A program made the position numbers and the translations under genes. Below the pieces are notes generated by a model. That model was not told the origin of the DNA, made no database searches, and saw only the letters and a program-made list of their open reading frames with translations. Shown here one piece after another: positions 7,727 to 16,148 of a stretch of DNA of 32,152 nucleotides. Origin of the DNA: Alphaproteobacteria bacterium (GTDB lineage Bacteria > Pseudomonadota > Alphaproteobacteria > Rhizobiales > JAJFHR01); the NCBI GenBank assembly GCA_024278055.1, contig JAJRTY010000039.1:1-32152 (forward strand). The letters run 5' to 3'. The stretch's first letter is position 1; each line of letters starts with the position of its first letter.

Positions 7727-10474
7727 ATGCCCAACCGTCGCAAAATTCCAACGGTTCTCACAGGCAAACGGCGCATTATCTTTGCTAAAATCTGTGCGAT
7801 TGCGGTCGCACAGGCTGGTCTTGCCGCTGCCAGTGCCTTCCTGATCCGGGATATTTTTGATGCGTTAAACGCAAATGGCCAAGCCTGGCCAACGGAAACT
7901 CTCGCGGCTCTGGCTGTTCTGGCACTGGTTGCAGTTGCAATGGCATGGTGCAGATTTGCCGAGAGAACCGGTGCTGAAGTGTTAGGGCAGCGGTATGTTC
8001 ATATTCTTCGGTTGAAACTCTTCGACCATTTGAGCGGACAGCCATTACATCGGCTTCAAGGCGGGACACGCGGCGGGCATTTGCTGCGTTTCATTGGTGA
8101 CCTGAATGCCATCCGACAGTGGATAAGTCTTGGACTGGCCCGATTGAGCGTGTCGCTGCTGATGGCCGTGGATTCGCTGGCCGCTCTGGGATTTATAAAT
8201 TTTCGGTTGGCGCTGACCGTTGCGATTGCAATCTTTGTCGGGGGGTATATCTCGTTTCTTCTGGGTAACAGGTTACATGACGCCGCCCGGACATCGCGCC
8301 GCAATCGCGCCCGCCTGGCCAGCGACATAACCGAGCGTATTTCCATGATGCCCGTAATCCAGGCGTTTTCGCAAGTCACGCGTGAACGCCGGAGACTGGC
8401 TCGCCGGGGGCGTAGGCTGCGTAAATCCATGATCAAGCGCGCCCGCGTTGTTGGCAGTCTTCGCGGCGTTAGTGAGCTTGTCACCGGCCTTGCCGTTGTT
8501 GCAATCCTGGCGGTTGGTGGCATAGAGATCAACGCCGGGCGCGCCAGTGCCGGATCGCTGCTGGCGGCGATGTCTATCCTGGGGATGTTGACCCCGGCAT
8601 TGCGGAACCTGAGCCGTTGTCTGGAATACTGGCACACCTACAGGATTTCCGTCGAGCGCATTGAAACCTTTCTGGCAACTCCCCTTGTCGATAATACCGA
8701 GCAGAAAGCTTATTGCGATCTCAAACCGGGGCCGGGCAAAATTGAGTTTGACAATGTTCATGCTGATAACCGGCTGCGGGGTATTACGGCAATGGCCCGA
8801 GCCGGGTCGATCATCACAATCGTTGGCCCCAATGGCGGTGGCAAATCAACCCTGTTATCGCTGGTCTCGCGGTTTCTTCAACCAACTTCCGGGCGTATCC
8901 TGATTGACGGTCAGGATATCAGCACCTGCACCATTCAATCTCTTCGCTCAGCCATTGGCATGGTCAGTGCCGACCTTGCCTTGATGCGCGGTACAATCAA
9001 ACGGAATATTTGTTATCGGTGCCCGTCTGCCACCCAGGCTGAACTCGAGCGTGTGTGTGACCTGTGCGGCATTACTGACATGCTGACTGATTTTCCTCTG
9101 GGGCTCGAAGCCCGCGTTTTCGAAGGCGGCACCAACCTCTCTCTTGGTCAGCGCCAGCGTATCGCGCTGGCGCGCGCACTGATCGGTGAGCCCAGAATCC
9201 TGTTGCTTGACGAAGCCGATGCGAACCTTGACCCCGGTTCAATGGAACTGATTGACCGGGTGCTGAAGTCGTTTGCGGGTACTGTCATCGTTGCCAGCCA
9301 CCGCATGGAACGCATCATGCACGCTGCCCGAATCTGGCATGTGGCTGATGGTCAAATCATCGAAACCAGCACCGCATCGAACCTGCTGCAACACAAGGGA
9401 CCAACGTTCGAGTTGTTAGCTGATGTGATCATGCCTTTGCAGCATTCAATAAGACAGCACAACGGGCAATCCGGCAACGAACTCTCGCAAGCAAAGACCA
9501 CCACCACAACCCCTGTCGACTGCGTAGAGAGGATAACAAGACACCCCATAGAAAGGCGCCGCCTTGACCGGGTGAAGGTGCTGACTTCACAACTTGAGCC
9601 TCGCTGTCCCTATCTGCTCTACACCCCGGAAACCGTCAACAAGAACTTGCCTGTTCTGGTCACGGTGCATGGCATCTCCTGCAATGCGGAAGAACATATT
9701 GATGCGTTTGCCGAGTATGCAGACCGATTTGGTTTCATTGTCGTGGCACCGGTTTTTGCCAAGGCGGCTTATGCCGGATATCAGCGATTTGGTTATTCGA
9801 AACGCAACAGCAGCCAGCGATCTGACCTTGCGTTGTGCGCCATCATGGATGATGTGGCGGAGCAAACCGGTTTCGATACGGCAAAATTTTTACTGTTTGG
9901 CTATTCCGGGGGCGGTCAATTTGCTCACCGCTTCGCCATGGCTTATCCGGACAGAGTTATTTCAACGGCGCTTGGTGCGCCGGGCTGGTTTTCATATCCC
10001 AGCACAGCTGCGCCTTTTCCCCGCGGCCTGCGCGGCGTTAAAGCAGCGCTGGAACTGGATTTTGAACCGGAGCGGTTTTTGACTGTACCGATGATGGTCT
10101 GCGTTGGTGAACACGATACCCAGCGAGACCCTGCTCTTAATACTTCGGCACGTATTGATTCCCAGCAGGGAAAAACACGGTTTGAACGTGGTGAGCGCTG
10201 GGTGCAAGTAATGCGTAAACATGCCCGCAATTGCGGATATGACACAAGGTATGAGTTTCACAGTCTTCTGCAAAGCACGCATGACTTTGCTCAGTGTACA
10301 CAAAACGGGGGGATGATAGAACGGGTATTGAAGTTCTTTCAGCTCGACATTGATGTGTCGCTAACACAGGAAAAAGAGGTGGATACAAGGGCTACACACC
10401 AATTCACCCCTATGGAACATATCGTTACAACAACAGCCAAGGTTTTGAAATTTGAACGGTCAAACAAGTCGTGA
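7727..10474 (+). CDS. ABC exporter (permease + ATPase) fused to an alpha/beta hydrolase
   Basis: A 915-residue, three-part protein. Residues 1-310 are a type IV (MsbA-like) ABC transmembrane domain with several hydrophobic spans. Residues about 345-570 are a complete ATPase: Walker A GPNGGGKST from 367, signature LSLGQ at 471-475, Walker B ILLLDE ending at D495/E496, and the H-loop ASHRM. After a low-complexity linker (about 580-615), residues about 620-890 form an alpha/beta hydrolase resembling PHB-depolymerase/Esterase_PHB-like proteins: nucleophile GYSGG (Ser727), Asp797 in GEHDTQRD, and His852 in STHDF. The fusion is in frame with no sign of error. GGGGA at 7715-7719 supports the ATG at 7727 over a TTG at 7706. 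Substrate unknown; the layout suggests an exported molecule that is also hydrolysed on the cytosolic side. Confidence 0.85.
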   Translation: MPNRRKIPTVLTGKRRIIFAKICAIAVAQAGLAAASAFLIRDIFDALNANGQAWPTETLAALAVLALVAVAMAWCRFAERTGAEVLGQRYVHILRLKLFDHLSGQPLHRLQGGTRGGHLLRFIGDLNAIRQWISLGLARLSVSLLMAVDSLAALGFINFRLALTVAIAIFVGGYISFLLGNRLHDAARTSRRNRARLASDITERISMMPVIQAFSQVTRERRRLARRGRRLRKSMIKRARVVGSLRGVSELVTGLAVVAILAVGGIEINAGRASAGSLLAAMSILGMLTPALRNLSRCLEYWHTYRISVERIETFLATPLVDNTEQKAYCDLKPGPGKIEFDNVHADNRLRGITAMARAGSIITIVGPNGGGKSTLLSLVSRFLQPTSGRILIDGQDISTCTIQSLRSAIGMVSADLALMRGTIKRNICYRCPSATQAELERVCDLCGITDMLTDFPLGLEARVFEGGTNLSLGQRQRIALARALIGEPRILLLDEADANLDPGSMELIDRVLKSFAGTVIVASHRMERIMHAARIWHVADGQIIETSTASNLLQHKGPTFELLADVIMPLQHSIRQHNGQSGNELSQAKTTTTTPVDCVERITRHPIERRRLDRVKVLTSQLEPRCPYLLYTPETVNKNLPVLVTVHGISCNAEEHIDAFAEYADRFGFIVVAPVFAKAAYAGYQRFGYSKRNSSQRSDLALCAIMDDVAEQTGFDTAKFLLFGYSGGGQFAHRFAMAYPDRVISTALGAPGWFSYPSTAAPFPRGLRGVKAALELDFEPERFLTVPMMVCVGEHDTQRDPALNTSARIDSQQGKTRFERGERWVQVMRKHARNCGYDTRYEFHSLLQSTHDFAQCTQNGGMIERVLKFFQLDIDVSLTQEKEVDTRATHQFTPMEHIVTTTAKVLKFERSNKS

Positions 10475-10478
10475 AAAT

Positions 10479-10526
10479 TAGAGCACTTCTCCATCATATT
10501 GAACCGTTTAATGTAGAAATGCTCTA
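10479..10526. repeat. TA-flanked palindrome, IS630/MITE-like solo element
   Basis: GAGCACTTCT (10481-10490) and AGAAATGCTC (10515-10524) are near-perfect inverted repeats, each bordered by TA, the target duplication of IS630/Tc1 elements. The left arm and the ATTGAA-CG that follows match the IS630 end at 32014 in about 19 of 28 positions. Short elements of this type are common between genes in rhizobia. It may also act as a hairpin at the end of the ABC-hydrolase transcript. Confidence 0.6.
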
Positions 10527-10623
10527 ATAATCTGATGCCAGCCAGGGGGCTTTTAGATAAAGCAGTATGAGTGCCTATGAAAAAGTTCTCATAGCTCTTA
10601 ACACCAGAATTTCCTTCAGATTT

Positions 10624-10655
10624 CCCATGTGTAGATGGAACTATCTAAACATGGG
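10624..10655. repeat. 13-bp hairpin between convergent genes
   Basis: CCCATGTGTAGAT (10624-10636) pairs with ATCTAAACATGGG (10643-10655) with one mismatch and a six-base loop. It lies between the convergent ABC-hydrolase and lipoprotein genes and could stop transcription from either side, although neither side has a long T run. Confidence 0.45.
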
Positions 10656-10706
10656 CTGATCCTGGAGCCGTGGCCGGTGAACTTGTATCGCCTGAAATTT
10701 GACAGA

Positions 10707-11102
10707 TTACAGGCCTGCCGGGTTTCCACGCAGTAAAAATGTCCTGTCTCTGACCTTTCCCTTTCGCACCCAGGTGATGGCGTCACCGCGTTTGTAGAAC
10801 GTCAGGCAGCGGTTTTTACCCTTGCCAAGCTTTGTCCATTGGCGGCAATACTTGTCACCTGAAATTCGCCAGTGTCCAACATCTTTTTTGCCGTTGCGGA
10901 TAATTTTCATCGTGTTTTCAGAAGGGTAATAGATAACGTATTCACCGGACTTGTCGGTGCCCTTAAGGGAGTTTCCAGGCAACAAACTGAGAATTTCTGA
11001 CCCCTTCAATTTGGTAAAATTGGCGACTTCCAGCGGTTGTGGGGTCGTAGCACAGGCGGTCAGGCTGAAAGCGACCACCCCCGCCAATAAAATCTGTTTC
11101 AT
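10707..11102 (-). CDS. Small secreted lipoprotein of unknown function
   Basis: A 131-residue protein beginning with a lipoprotein signal peptide: MKQILLAGVVAFSLTAC, with the lipobox LTAC and modified Cys at residue 17. The mature part is basic and carries regularly spaced aromatic and glycine positions (YVIYYPSENTMKIIRNGK, HWRISGDKYCRQW, CLTFYKRGD), suggesting a small beta-sandwich or barrel. Two further cysteines (in DKYCRQW and NRCLTF) could form a disulfide in the periplasm. No family is recognised with certainty. The gene stands alone on the minus strand, convergent with the ABC-hydrolase fusion. Confidence 0.75.
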   Translation of the reverse strand: MKQILLAGVVAFSLTACATTPQPLEVANFTKLKGSEILSLLPGNSLKGTDKSGEYVIYYPSENTMKIIRNGKKDVGHWRISGDKYCRQWTKLGKGKNRCLTFYKRGDAITWVRKGKVRDRTFLLRGNPAGL

Positions 11103-11407
11103 TGAAATTGTCCTTGATAGCTATATTTCATATGTGATTTTTTACGAAGTGGTTCATTCTATGCTGGTCTAAAAAGCTGAGTTTATGAAAACAGTGTATT
11201 TTGGAAGAGAATCGAATGAACGTCCACAAGAATGCCCGTTTGATGTCCAAAGGTCGAGAAGTTTTGATTGCCGCCTTAAACAAAATTGCGGACATCGTAA
11301 AACCAATCTGAACCATCTCAAAACCCAGCCTGACAGGCTCCAGGTCTCCGCCAATCACGGACACTTCCAGCATGCTCTGAAATTTATGTGGTTCGCAGAT
11401 GACTTAA
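11103..11407. other. 305-base gap between lipoprotein gene and tRNA-Ala
   Basis: The left part should contain the lipoprotein promoter, which is not distinct. The middle holds a possible IS481 transposase scrap (11216-11311). Nothing else is recognisable, and the remaining reading frames lack family resemblance. Confidence 0.5.
11216..11311 (+). pseudogene. Possible N-terminal remnant of an IS481-type transposase
   Basis: From ATG 11216 the frame reads MNVHKNARLMSKGREVL and ends after 31 residues. IS481-family transposases typically begin with a near-identical 'MNxHKNARLT...R' stretch. Resemblance fades after about 20 residues and no terminal repeats are visible, so this is at best a decayed scrap. 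Confidence 0.35.
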
Positions 11408-11483
<76 letters not shown>

Positions 11484-11578
11484 TGTTTTAACCCGCGGGT
11501 GGACTGATCACAGTCTACGGTTCGGATTATGGGTCTCGTGTGCGAGGGAACTTAGGGTTCTAAATGCTCGCGATCAAG

Positions 11579-11609
11579 GAAAAATTGCTCCCGCACCGGG
11601 GTACGGGAG
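11579..11609 (-). terminator. Rho-independent terminator of the FYDLN-type gene
   Basis: Read on the minus strand, a GC-rich stem CTCCCGTAC/GTGCGGGAG (one T-G pair) with a four-base loop is followed by CAATTTTT. It lies ten bases after the stop of the minus-strand zinc-ribbon gene. Confidence 0.7.
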
Positions 11610-11619
11610 AAAAAACTTC

Positions 11620-12042
11620 TTATACTTCTTCATTGCCTTTGCCGATGTCGGTTCCAAGAAGGCCGGAAACATCGGTATTATCATCATCTTCTGTGTCCAG
11701 AAACACATCGCTTGTTTCTGCTTCATCATCGTCATCTTCGTCGGGGATATCGATGTCCGCCAGGGCAGCCTCATCGCTATCTTCCATGTTTTCGTCGTCG
11801 TCCTGCTCTTCAGCTCCCAAAGCGTCAAGGCTGACCACCTCCACCTTCTCGACTAAGGGGATGGCATCAGCTTCTTCGACAACCTTGGGTTTTTCCGCTT
11901 TAGCTACGCGCGCCTGCGGGGCTACATCGGGTTCAAAGCTGGCGCCGCATTTAGGGCATACACAAGGACTGCGGCCGAGATCATAGTATTTTGCCGCACA
12001 TTCAGGACATTCCCGTTTGGTTCCTAGTTCTGGTTTTGCCAC
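11620..12042 (-). CDS. TIGR02300 family (FYDLN-acid) zinc-ribbon protein
   Basis: A 140-residue protein with a zinc-ribbon N-terminus: CPEC at 12-15 and CPKC at 29-32 flank the KYYDLGRSPCVC segment, a local form of the FYDLN motif that names the family. The C-terminal half is very acidic, with runs of Asp and Glu, and is probably disordered. Family members are widespread in alphaproteobacteria and have no established function. The gene is divergent from aroA, its usual neighbour in this group, and has its own terminator. Confidence 0.9.
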   Translation of the reverse strand: MAKPELGTKRECPECAAKYYDLGRSPCVCPKCGASFEPDVAPQARVAKAEKPKVVEEADAIPLVEKVEVVSLDALGAEEQDDDENMEDSDEAALADIDIPDEDDDDEAETSDVFLDTEDDDNTDVSGLLGTDIGKGNEEV

Positions 12043-12162
12043 TTTTCCCTCTATAATTTAACCGAAATCGCGCGGCATCCCTTGCCATGGACAACGCTTG
12101 GTGTCAAATACTTCAGACCAAGAAATTCAATTAGTTTCTGAACAAAGTCTAAAGGCTTACCA

Positions 12163-13509
12163 ATGGTGCCAATTCATATGGCTAAATCACTGCCAGTTTC
12201 TGCTCAAAAATCCGGCCCGTTGCTTGGCAAACTGCGTGTGCCCAGTGACAAATCGATTTCTCATCGCGCCTTGATACTAGGCATTTCCTGTGTGGGCGAA
12301 ACACTGGTTTCGAATTTACTTGAAGCCGAAGACATTATGGCCACCGCTGATGCCATGCGGGCAATGGGGGGGCATGTTGAAAAAGTCGATGATGGCAAAT
12401 GGTCAATTACAGGTGTCGGTACCGGTGGTCTTGAACAGCCTGAAAAGCCTTTGGACTTCGGAAACTCGGGAACCGGAGTGCGCCTGTGCCTCGGTCTGGT
12501 TGCCAGCCACAATATGACAGTGGAGTTCAGTGGCGACAGTTCACTGTCCAAGCGCCCCATGGGGCGGGTTTTGAAACCGCTGGCTGATATCGGCGCCGTC
12601 GTCAACAATGACCGCGACTGTCTGCCGTTGACCCTGACCGGTGCCCGTGATCCCCTGCCGATTGAATATACGCTTCCTGTCGCCTCTGCACAGGTCAAGT
12701 CTGCTATTTTACTGGCCGGGCTCAATACGCCAGGCATTATGACGGTGATTGAGCCTGAGCCGACGCGAGATCACACCGAACGCATGTTGAGCTATTTTGG
12801 TGCCGAGTTGAATATTACGCTTGAGGCCGGGGAGCGCCGGATTGAATTGACAGGTCAGCCCGAGTTGCGTCCGGGTATATTGAGCGTTCCCGCTGATCCC
12901 AGTTCGGCCGCTTTTCCGCTGGTGGCAGCGTTGATCATTCCAGGGTCAGATATTGTCCTGACAGATGTCATGTTAAATCCTACCCGCACCGGCCTGATTA
13001 CAACATTGAAGGAAATGGGCGCTAGAATTACAATTGTTGATGAGCGCGAAGAAGGCGGTGAGATCATTGGCGATCTTAGAGTTGAGGCAAGTGATCTCAC
13101 AGGTGTACAAGTTCCCAGCTCCAGAGCGCCTAGCATGATAGATGAATATCCGGTTTTGTGTGTGGCAGCCGCATTTGCCTCAGGCGAAACTCATATGGCC
13201 GGACTTGGTGAATTGCGGGTTAAGGAAAGCGATCGCCTGGCGGCTATGGCTGCGGGCCTCAAAGCCTGCGGCGTTGAACATGAAGAAGGCGAAGACAGCC
13301 TGATTGTCTGCGGCAAAGACAGTATACCCGGTGGCGGCACCATAAAAACCCATATGGACCATCGCATTGCCATGGCGTTTTTGATCATGGGGCTCAGAAG
13401 CGATAACCCCATTACCATTGATGACGGCGCCATGATTGCCACCAGCTTTCCCGGCTTCATTGAAGAAATGACAGCCCTTGGTGCGACGTTCACAATGAGA
13501 GCAGAATGA
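12163..13509 (+). CDS. aroA: 3-phosphoshikimate 1-carboxyvinyltransferase (EPSP synthase)
   Basis: A 448-residue enzyme of the shikimate pathway that joins phosphoenolpyruvate to shikimate-3-phosphate in the cytosol. Visible motifs are SDKSISHRALIL (residues about 28-39), GNSGTGVRL (about 104-112), RVKESDRLAAM and HMDHRIAMAF. The sequence LDFGNSGTGVRL with Gly then Thr, and Ala in place of the usual next Gly in the N-terminal loop, suggests a class II-like enzyme, though this is only a visual impression. ATG 12178 (MAKSLPVSA) is an alternative start. The stop overlaps the cmk ATG by four bases (ATGA), so aroA and cmk are translationally coupled. Confidence 0.95.
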   Translation: MVPIHMAKSLPVSAQKSGPLLGKLRVPSDKSISHRALILGISCVGETLVSNLLEAEDIMATADAMRAMGGHVEKVDDGKWSITGVGTGGLEQPEKPLDFGNSGTGVRLCLGLVASHNMTVEFSGDSSLSKRPMGRVLKPLADIGAVVNNDRDCLPLTLTGARDPLPIEYTLPVASAQVKSAILLAGLNTPGIMTVIEPEPTRDHTERMLSYFGAELNITLEAGERRIELTGQPELRPGILSVPADPSSAAFPLVAALIIPGSDIVLTDVMLNPTRTGLITTLKEMGARITIVDEREEGGEIIGDLRVEASDLTGVQVPSSRAPSMIDEYPVLCVAAAFASGETHMAGLGELRVKESDRLAAMAAGLKACGVEHEEGEDSLIVCGKDSIPGGGTIKTHMDHRIAMAFLIMGLRSDNPITIDDGAMIATSFPGFIEEMTALGATFTMRAE

Positions 13510-14123
13510 TTATTGCCATTGATGGCCCCTCAGCGTCGGGAAAAGGCACGCTGGCCAAAAAACTGGCTGAACATTATCAGCTTGCCTACCTCGATACCGG
13601 CCTGTTGTATCGCAAAGTCGCCTTCGATGTAATTGAAGCCGGTGAAGACCCGGCCAATATTGAAGCGGCGGAAAAAGCAGCGCTTGGTCTTGATATGACG
13701 GATGTGGAAGAAAGCCGGCTGCGCACCCCTCAGATTGCCCAAGCCGCATCAATTGTTGCTGCCCAGCCGCGGGTGCGGGCGGCCATTTTGCAATTTCAGC
13801 GAGGTTTTGCAAAAAAACCTCAAGGTGCTGTTCTTGACGGCCGTGATATTGGCTCGTTTGTCTGTCCCGATGCTGACATTAAGCTTTTTGTCTCCGCATC
13901 GGCAAAAGTGCGCGCTAAACGCAGGTTTTTAGAACTTGCTGCTGCTGGATATTAAGGATCATTCGAAGAAGTTCTCGACGATATCGAGGCGCGTGATACC
14001 CGCGATCGCACGCGTGAAGTCGCGCCTTTGACACAAGTGGAAGATGCCTACTTGCTCGATACGTCAAATTTAGATATAGAAACGGCATTCCGAACGGCTG
14101 TTGAATGGATCGACAGCAAATAA
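13506..14123 (+). pseudogene. cmk: Cytidylate kinase, interrupted by an in-frame TAA
   Basis: The uninterrupted frame would give 205 residues, the usual size. It begins IIAIDGPSASGKGT (P-loop), then LDTGLLYRKVA, LDGRDIGSFVCPDADIKLFV and the lid Arg residues in RAKRRFLELAAAGY. Codon 150 (13953-13955) is TAA, and after it the same frame continues with family sequence: GSFEEVLDDIEARDTRDRTR, then VAPLTQVEDAYLLDTS. One base change from CAA, GAA or AAA explains it. The enzyme phosphorylates CMP and dCMP and is normally essential, so a true loss of the C-terminal third would be surprising. The ATG overlaps the end of aroA. Confidence 0.9.
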
Positions 14124-14339
14124 GCGGGTTTTAAAAGGGTGCGTTATGGTTTTGCGTGCTCCTTTTGGTCTGCTTGAGTGATACCGATCCCATTGATGAA
14201 ACAATTGTGGTAAGGAATTTTGACTTAATTACCCGAATTCGGGCTGATTGGCGTGGTGCTGAACAGGCGGTTTCGGGAAGCCCCATGAATTTATTACTTT
14301 CTCATGGGCCGACATTGTATGTAGTGCTGAGGAGCCTTA

Positions 14340-16079
14340 ATGACCGAATTGTCCGCTGCTAGTATGAACCCCACTAGCGAAGATTTTGCAGCTCTCCTGG
14401 AAGAGAGCTTTGGCGAAGGATCGCCAAAAGAAGGAAGCGTTGTAAAAGGAACGATCATAGCGATTGAAAATGATCTTGCTGTTATTGACGTTGGCCTGAA
14501 AACCGAGGGCCGTGTCCCTCTAAAAGAATTTCAGGCACCGGGATCAACTGTAACGCTTGAGCCCGGCGATGAAGTTGAAGTTTTTCTGGATCGAATTGAA
14601 AATGCTCTTGGTGAAGCTGTTCTCAGCCGTGAAAAAGCCCGGCGTGAAGAAAGCTGGGTCAAGCTGGAAAAATCATTCGATGCCAATGAGCGTGTAGATG
14701 GCGTGATTTTTGGTCGCGTCAAAGGCGGCTTTACGGTTGACCTTGATGGTGCCATAGCCTTTCTGCCCGGCAGTCAGGTCGATATTCGCCCGATCCGCGA
14801 TATTTCGCCTTTGATGAATATTACCCAGCCGTTCCAGATCCTCAAAATGGACAAGCGCCGTGGTAACATAGTGGTTTCGCGTCGTGCCATTCTGGAAGAA
14901 GCCCGTGCCGAACAACGCCACGAGATTGTCGCCAACCTTAAGGAAAATCAGGTTGTTGAAGGTGTGGTCAAGAACATCACCGATTATGGTGCGTTCGTAG
15001 ACCTTGGCGGAATTGACGGTTTGCTGCATGTGACCGACATCGCCTGGAAGCGCGTCAATCATCCCAGCGATATCCTCTCCATTGGTCAGACCGTCAACGT
15101 ACAGATTGTCCGTATCAATCAGGAAACACAGCGCATCAGCCTAGGCATGAAACAGCTTGAAGCTGATCCCTGGGATGGTGTCGATGCCAAATACCCGGTT
15201 GGTTCCAAATTCACCGGCAGGGTTACCAACATTGCTGATTATGGTGCCTTTGTTGAACTGGAAGAAGGCATTGAAGGCCTGGTCCATGTGTCGGAAATGA
15301 GCTGGGTGAAAAAGAACATTCATCCCGGCAAGATTGTTGCCGGTTCGCAGGAAGTCGAAGTTATGGTGCTTGAGGTTGATCCTAACAAGCGCCGTATCTC
15401 TCTTGGCCTCAAACAATGCACCGACAATCCATGGCTGACGTTCTCTGATCAATTCCCCAAAGACACGCTGGTTGAGGGCGAAATCAAGAACGTTACCGAA
15501 TTCGGATTGTTTATCGGCCTTGATGGCGATGTGGACGGTATGGTTCACATGTCTGACCTTGACTGGAACAAATCCGGTGAAGAAGCCATTGCCGAGTATA
15601 AAAAAGGCGATGTGGTCAAAGCTATTGTGCTTGATGTGGATACAGACAAAGAGCGCATCTCACTTGGTATCAAGCAGCTTGATGGCGATCCGATGGAAAA
15701 AGCCCAGGAGTTGCGTCGTGGTGCTGTGGTCACATGCGAAGTTACCGCTGTTAAGGACAATGGTATTGAAGTCAGTCTCGCGGATGGCTCACTTCAGGCC
15801 TTTGTTCGTCGCGCTGACCTGAGCCGTGAGCGTTCCGAACAAAGACCGGAACGATTTGCTGTTGGTGATAAAATTGATGCCCGTATCACTCAATTTGACC
15901 GTTCCAGCCGCAAGGTGTCGGTTTCCATCAAGGCTCTGGAAATTGCCGAAGAAAAAGAAGCGGTGGCACAATACGGCTCGTCCGATAGTGGTGCCTCGTT
16001 AGGCGACATTCTCGGTGCCGCACTTACCAAAGCGCAAACTGGTAAAGACGGTGACGACGAAGAAAAGTCCGACGACTAA
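14340..16079 (+). CDS. rpsA: 30S ribosomal protein S1
   Basis: A 579-residue protein built from about six S1 RNA-binding repeats, at roughly residues 33-103, 118-184, 204-273, 290-360, 377-447 and 462-531. Recurring signatures are 'DYGAFVDLGGIDGLLHVTDI', 'DYGAFVELEEGIEGLVHVSEM' and 'EFGLFIGLDGDVDGMVHMSDL'. It recruits mRNA to the small subunit. The C-terminal tail is acidic (GDDEEKSDD). GAGGAG lies six bases before the ATG. A 216-base leader separates it from cmk, long enough for its own promoter and for autoregulation, though I see no certain element there. A strong hairpin follows the stop. Confidence 0.97.
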   Translation: MTELSAASMNPTSEDFAALLEESFGEGSPKEGSVVKGTIIAIENDLAVIDVGLKTEGRVPLKEFQAPGSTVTLEPGDEVEVFLDRIENALGEAVLSREKARREESWVKLEKSFDANERVDGVIFGRVKGGFTVDLDGAIAFLPGSQVDIRPIRDISPLMNITQPFQILKMDKRRGNIVVSRRAILEEARAEQRHEIVANLKENQVVEGVVKNITDYGAFVDLGGIDGLLHVTDIAWKRVNHPSDILSIGQTVNVQIVRINQETQRISLGMKQLEADPWDGVDAKYPVGSKFTGRVTNIADYGAFVELEEGIEGLVHVSEMSWVKKNIHPGKIVAGSQEVEVMVLEVDPNKRRISLGLKQCTDNPWLTFSDQFPKDTLVEGEIKNVTEFGLFIGLDGDVDGMVHMSDLDWNKSGEEAIAEYKKGDVVKAIVLDVDTDKERISLGIKQLDGDPMEKAQELRRGAVVTCEVTAVKDNGIEVSLADGSLQAFVRRADLSRERSEQRPERFAVGDKIDARITQFDRSSRKVSVSIKALEIAEEKEAVAQYGSSDSGASLGDILGAALTKAQTGKDGDDEEKSDD

Positions 16080-16089
16080 AACGAATTGT

Positions 16090-16130
16090 AAACCGGTGAC
16101 AGGATTGACTGTCACCGGTTTGATTAAATT
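16090..16130 (+). terminator. Terminator after rpsA
   Basis: A perfect 13-bp stem, AAACCGGTGACAG (16090-16102) with CTGTCACCGGTTT (16109-16121), and a six-base loop GATTGA, followed by a modest T-rich tail. It sits 11 bases after the rpsA stop. Confidence 0.75.
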
Positions 16131-16148
16131 TGGAAGAGGCCTGTTTTT

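Noticed and set aside
11128-11373. 81-residue minus-strand frame upstream of the lipoprotein gene
   Set aside because: No credible start signal and no family resemblance.
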